From positions 1 to 8,374 of the forward strand of contig JAIUYB010000072.1 in assembly GCA_020216625.1 (NCBI GenBank): a stretch of DNA of 8,374 nucleotides. The letters run 5' to 3'. The stretch comes from Desulfarculus sp. (GTDB taxonomy: Bacteria > Desulfobacterota > Desulfarculia > Desulfarculales > Desulfarculaceae). This document shows, piece by piece, positions 6,544 through 8,374 of this stretch. How positions within the stretch are numbered: position 1 is the first letter of the stretch; every line of letters begins with the position of its first letter. The notes below the pieces were generated by a model. The model was not told the DNA's origin. It saw nothing but the letters and a program-made list of their open reading frames with translations, and made no database searches. A program made the position numbers and the translations under genes.

Positions 6544-6545
6544 GG

Positions 6546-8374
6546 CTAGGCTCGGCCCGGGAGTGGTCGCGCCCCGCCGCGGTGGCTCGCCCCTCTGGCG
6601 CGGGAGCACTCGGGGCATAACCGTTGGCAGGCGGCGGAGACCGGGGCGTGCCTGGCGTCCAGCCGGCCTTCGACGCATTCCAGATAGTTTCGGGGCGCGT
6701 AGTGGCGGCCGCAGGCCAGACAGGGGACCAGGTCCAATTCCGCGAAGACCGCGCCGCCCAGGGCCAGGCGGCGGATGGCCCCCTGGTCCAGCATCCGCAG
6801 GGCCCCGGTGGGACAAACGTTGGCGCAGGAGCCGCAGCCGATGCAGCCGGCCCCGGGGCCGGTCATATCCAGGAAGGCCAGCCGGTCGGCGGGAGTGGGG
6901 CTGAGTTGGAGCACGCCCACCCCGGCCTCGGCGCAGGCGGTCTGGCAGAGGCCGCAGCCGATGCACAGGTCGCAGCGCAGGCAGCGCTGGGCCTCGCGCA
7001 GGGCCCCATCGGGCGGCAAGGGCAGCTCCACCTGGTCGAAATCGCGGCGGCGGGCCTGGGCCTGGCGCTGGGGGATGCGGGCGCGGCCCAGGCTGGCCTT
7101 TTCCGCCGCCGGCAGTAGCAGGGGATCCACCCGTTGGCGAGGACGGGGCAGCTCCACCGCCGCCACCGGATCCTGCCCCCGCAGCCAGGCATCCAGGGCC
7201 TGGGCCGCGCGTTTGCCCGCCGCCACCGCCTCCACCACGGTGCGCGGCCCGGTCACCGCGTCGCCGCCGGCGAAAAGCCAGGGCAGGACGGTCTGTCCGG
7301 TGAGGGGATGGGCGCGAAGGGTGCGGGCGGCCAGATTGGCCTGGCCCGCCAGGTCGCCCAGGCAGGTAAGGTCAGGCTGCTGGCCGATGGCCGCGATCAC
7401 GGCTCCGGCTGGGATAACGAACTCGCTGTTCTCCACCGGCACCGGCCGCCGGCGGCCGCTGTCGTCGGGCGGACCCAGCTCGGCCCTGAGGCAGCGCAGG
7501 CCGGTGACCCGTCCGCCCTGGCCCTCCACCGCCAGCGGGATGGTGAGGAAGCGCATTTCAACGCCCTCGGCCTGGGCCTCGCGCACCTCCTCGTCGTGGG
7601 CCGGCATCTGTTCGCGGGTGCGGCGGTAGGCCAGGACCACCTGGTCCACCCCCAGGCGCAGGCAGGTCCGGGCCGCGTCCATGGCCGCGTTGCCGCCGCC
7701 CACCACCACCACCTTCTCGGCCGGGGGTTGCAGGTCTCCCTGGGAGACCGCGCGCAAAAAGCTCACCGCGTCCAGCACCTGCGGATAATCCGATTCGCCC
7801 TTGATGCCAAGCAGATATCCCCGCATGGCCCCGATGCCCAGGAAAACGGCGTCCCAGCCCTGGTCGCGCAGATCCTGTAGGCTGAAGTCCCGGCCCAGGG
7901 CCTGGCCGGTGCGGATCTCCACCCCGATGTCGGTGATGCCCTTGACGTCGGCCGCGATGACCGCGCGCGGCAGGCGGTAGGCGGGGATGCCCATGAAGGT
8001 GGTGCCGCCCACCTGGTCCTGGGCCTCGAACACCGTCACCGCGTGGCCCTTGAGGGCCGCGAACCAGGCGCAGGCCAGGCCGGCCGGCCCGGCTCCGATC
8101 ACCGCCACCCGCCGCCCGCTGGGCGGATCGAGCGCGGGTTTGGGATAGCCGCCGGCGGCCAGGGCCCCGGCCGCGGCCACCGCCTTCATCACCCGGATGG
8201 CGATGGGCTGGTCCAGGTCGCCCCGCAGGCAGCCGATCTCGCAGGGGGCCGGGCAGACCAGGCCGCAGATGTAGGGCAAGGGGTTGTCCTGACGGATGAC
8301 GGACAGGGCCTCGGCGTGGCGGCCATGGCCCACCAGGGCGATGAAGCTGGGAATGTCGATCCCGGCCGGGCAGA
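6546..8374 (-). CDS. GltD-like NAD(P)H/FAD oxidoreductase with ferredoxin module, N-terminus beyond the right edge
   Basis: Flavoprotein of the glutamate-synthase small-subunit superfamily; 608 residues are visible, numbered from the codon at 8372. It opens inside the N-terminal helical Fe-S domain (CPAGIDIP, then C36, C40, C44, C48). GAGPAG (93-98) is the FAD-binding Rossmann loop. GGGNAAMDAAR (225-235) is the second, pyridine-nucleotide loop, and YRR (249-251) suggests NADPH. GGD (369-371) is the C-terminal FAD motif. A 2x[4Fe-4S] ferredoxin module follows: C470/C473/C476/C480 and C510/C513/C516/C520, with extra C464/C467. The last 60 residues hold another Cys set (C551, C554, C566, C582, C586, C589). 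It should move electrons between NADPH, FAD and Fe-S partners in the cytosol. True GltD lacks the ferredoxin tail and no GltB gene is visible; an SfrB-like or other redox-complex subunit is possible. Rubrerythrin follows 80 nt downstream. Confidence 0.9.
   Translation of the reverse strand, partial: CPAGIDIPSFIALVGHGRHAEALSVIRQDNPLPYICGLVCPAPCEIGCLRGDLDQPIAIRVMKAVAAAGALAAGGYPKPALDPPSGRRVAVIGAGPAGLACAWFAALKGHAVTVFEAQDQVGGTTFMGIPAYRLPRAVIAADVKGITDIGVEIRTGQALGRDFSLQDLRDQGWDAVFLGIGAMRGYLLGIKGESDYPQVLDAVSFLRAVSQGDLQPPAEKVVVVGGGNAAMDAARTCLRLGVDQVVLAYRRTREQMPAHDEEVREAQAEGVEMRFLTIPLAVEGQGGRVTGLRCLRAELGPPDDSGRRRPVPVENSEFVIPAGAVIAAIGQQPDLTCLGDLAGQANLAARTLRAHPLTGQTVLPWLFAGGDAVTGPRTVVEAVAAGKRAAQALDAWLRGQDPVAAVELPRPRQRVDPLLLPAAEKASLGRARIPQRQAQARRRDFDQVELPLPPDGALREAQRCLRCDLCIGCGLCQTACAEAGVGVLQLSPTPADRLAFLDMTGPGAGCIGCGSCANVCPTGALRMLDQGAIRRLALGGAVFAELDLVPCLACGRHYAPRNYLECVEGRLDARHAPVSAACQRLCPECSRARGASHRGGARPLPGRA

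Noticed and set aside
6466..6966. N-terminal extension of the rubrerythrin frame up to 6966
   Set aside because: It overlaps the C-terminal coding region of the oxidoreductase out of frame and is low-complexity. The ATG at 6465 has AGGAG and begins directly at the rubredoxin motif.

Overview
The window is GC-rich with a strong G/C preference at third codon positions, which leaves long spurious open frames antisense to the real genes. The gene content suggests an anaerobic or microaerobic bacterium: a rubrerythrin, an NAD(P)H/FAD oxidoreductase carrying several Fe-S clusters, a small flavin nitroreductase and a very long multi-PAS sensor. By inference only, this fits a Desulfobacterota-type (deltaproteobacterial) genome. 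I see no rRNA, tRNA, CRISPR array, phage gene, transposase or plasmid function.

Layout from left to right. (1) 1-2586, minus strand: a multi-PAS sensor with at least seven PAS domains. Its output domain lies beyond the left edge. The frame is open without interruption for the whole stretch. (2) 2587-3026: a divergent intergenic region with candidate promoters in both directions, a perfect palindrome just downstream of a TATAAT box, and a large hairpin in the leader of the rightward transcript. (3) 3027-3596, plus strand: a nitroreductase-family flavoprotein. (4) 3660-5603, plus strand: a DUF294-type protein combining a cNMP-binding-like domain, a CBS pair and a nucleotidyltransferase-like domain; it is probably cotranscribed with the nitroreductase. 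(5) 5604-5850: a convergent intergenic region full of short inverted repeats. (6) 5851-6465, minus strand: a rubrerythrin with a rubredoxin-type centre at both ends. (7) 6546 to the right edge, minus strand: a GltD-like FAD/NADPH oxidoreductase with a ferredoxin module. It lies upstream of the rubrerythrin and may share its transcript.

Functional reading (inference). The right-hand pair could form a reductant-to-peroxide/oxygen path: NAD(P)H to FAD to Fe-S clusters to rubredoxin centres to the diiron site of rubrerythrin. The left-hand sensor and the nitroreductase/DUF294 pair are divergently transcribed and may share regulation. No single element is clearly a new system. The most unusual points are the double-rubredoxin rubrerythrin that lacks one canonical diiron-ligand glutamate, the degenerate nucleotide pocket in the DUF294 protein, and the palindrome plus structured leader in front of the nitroreductase.
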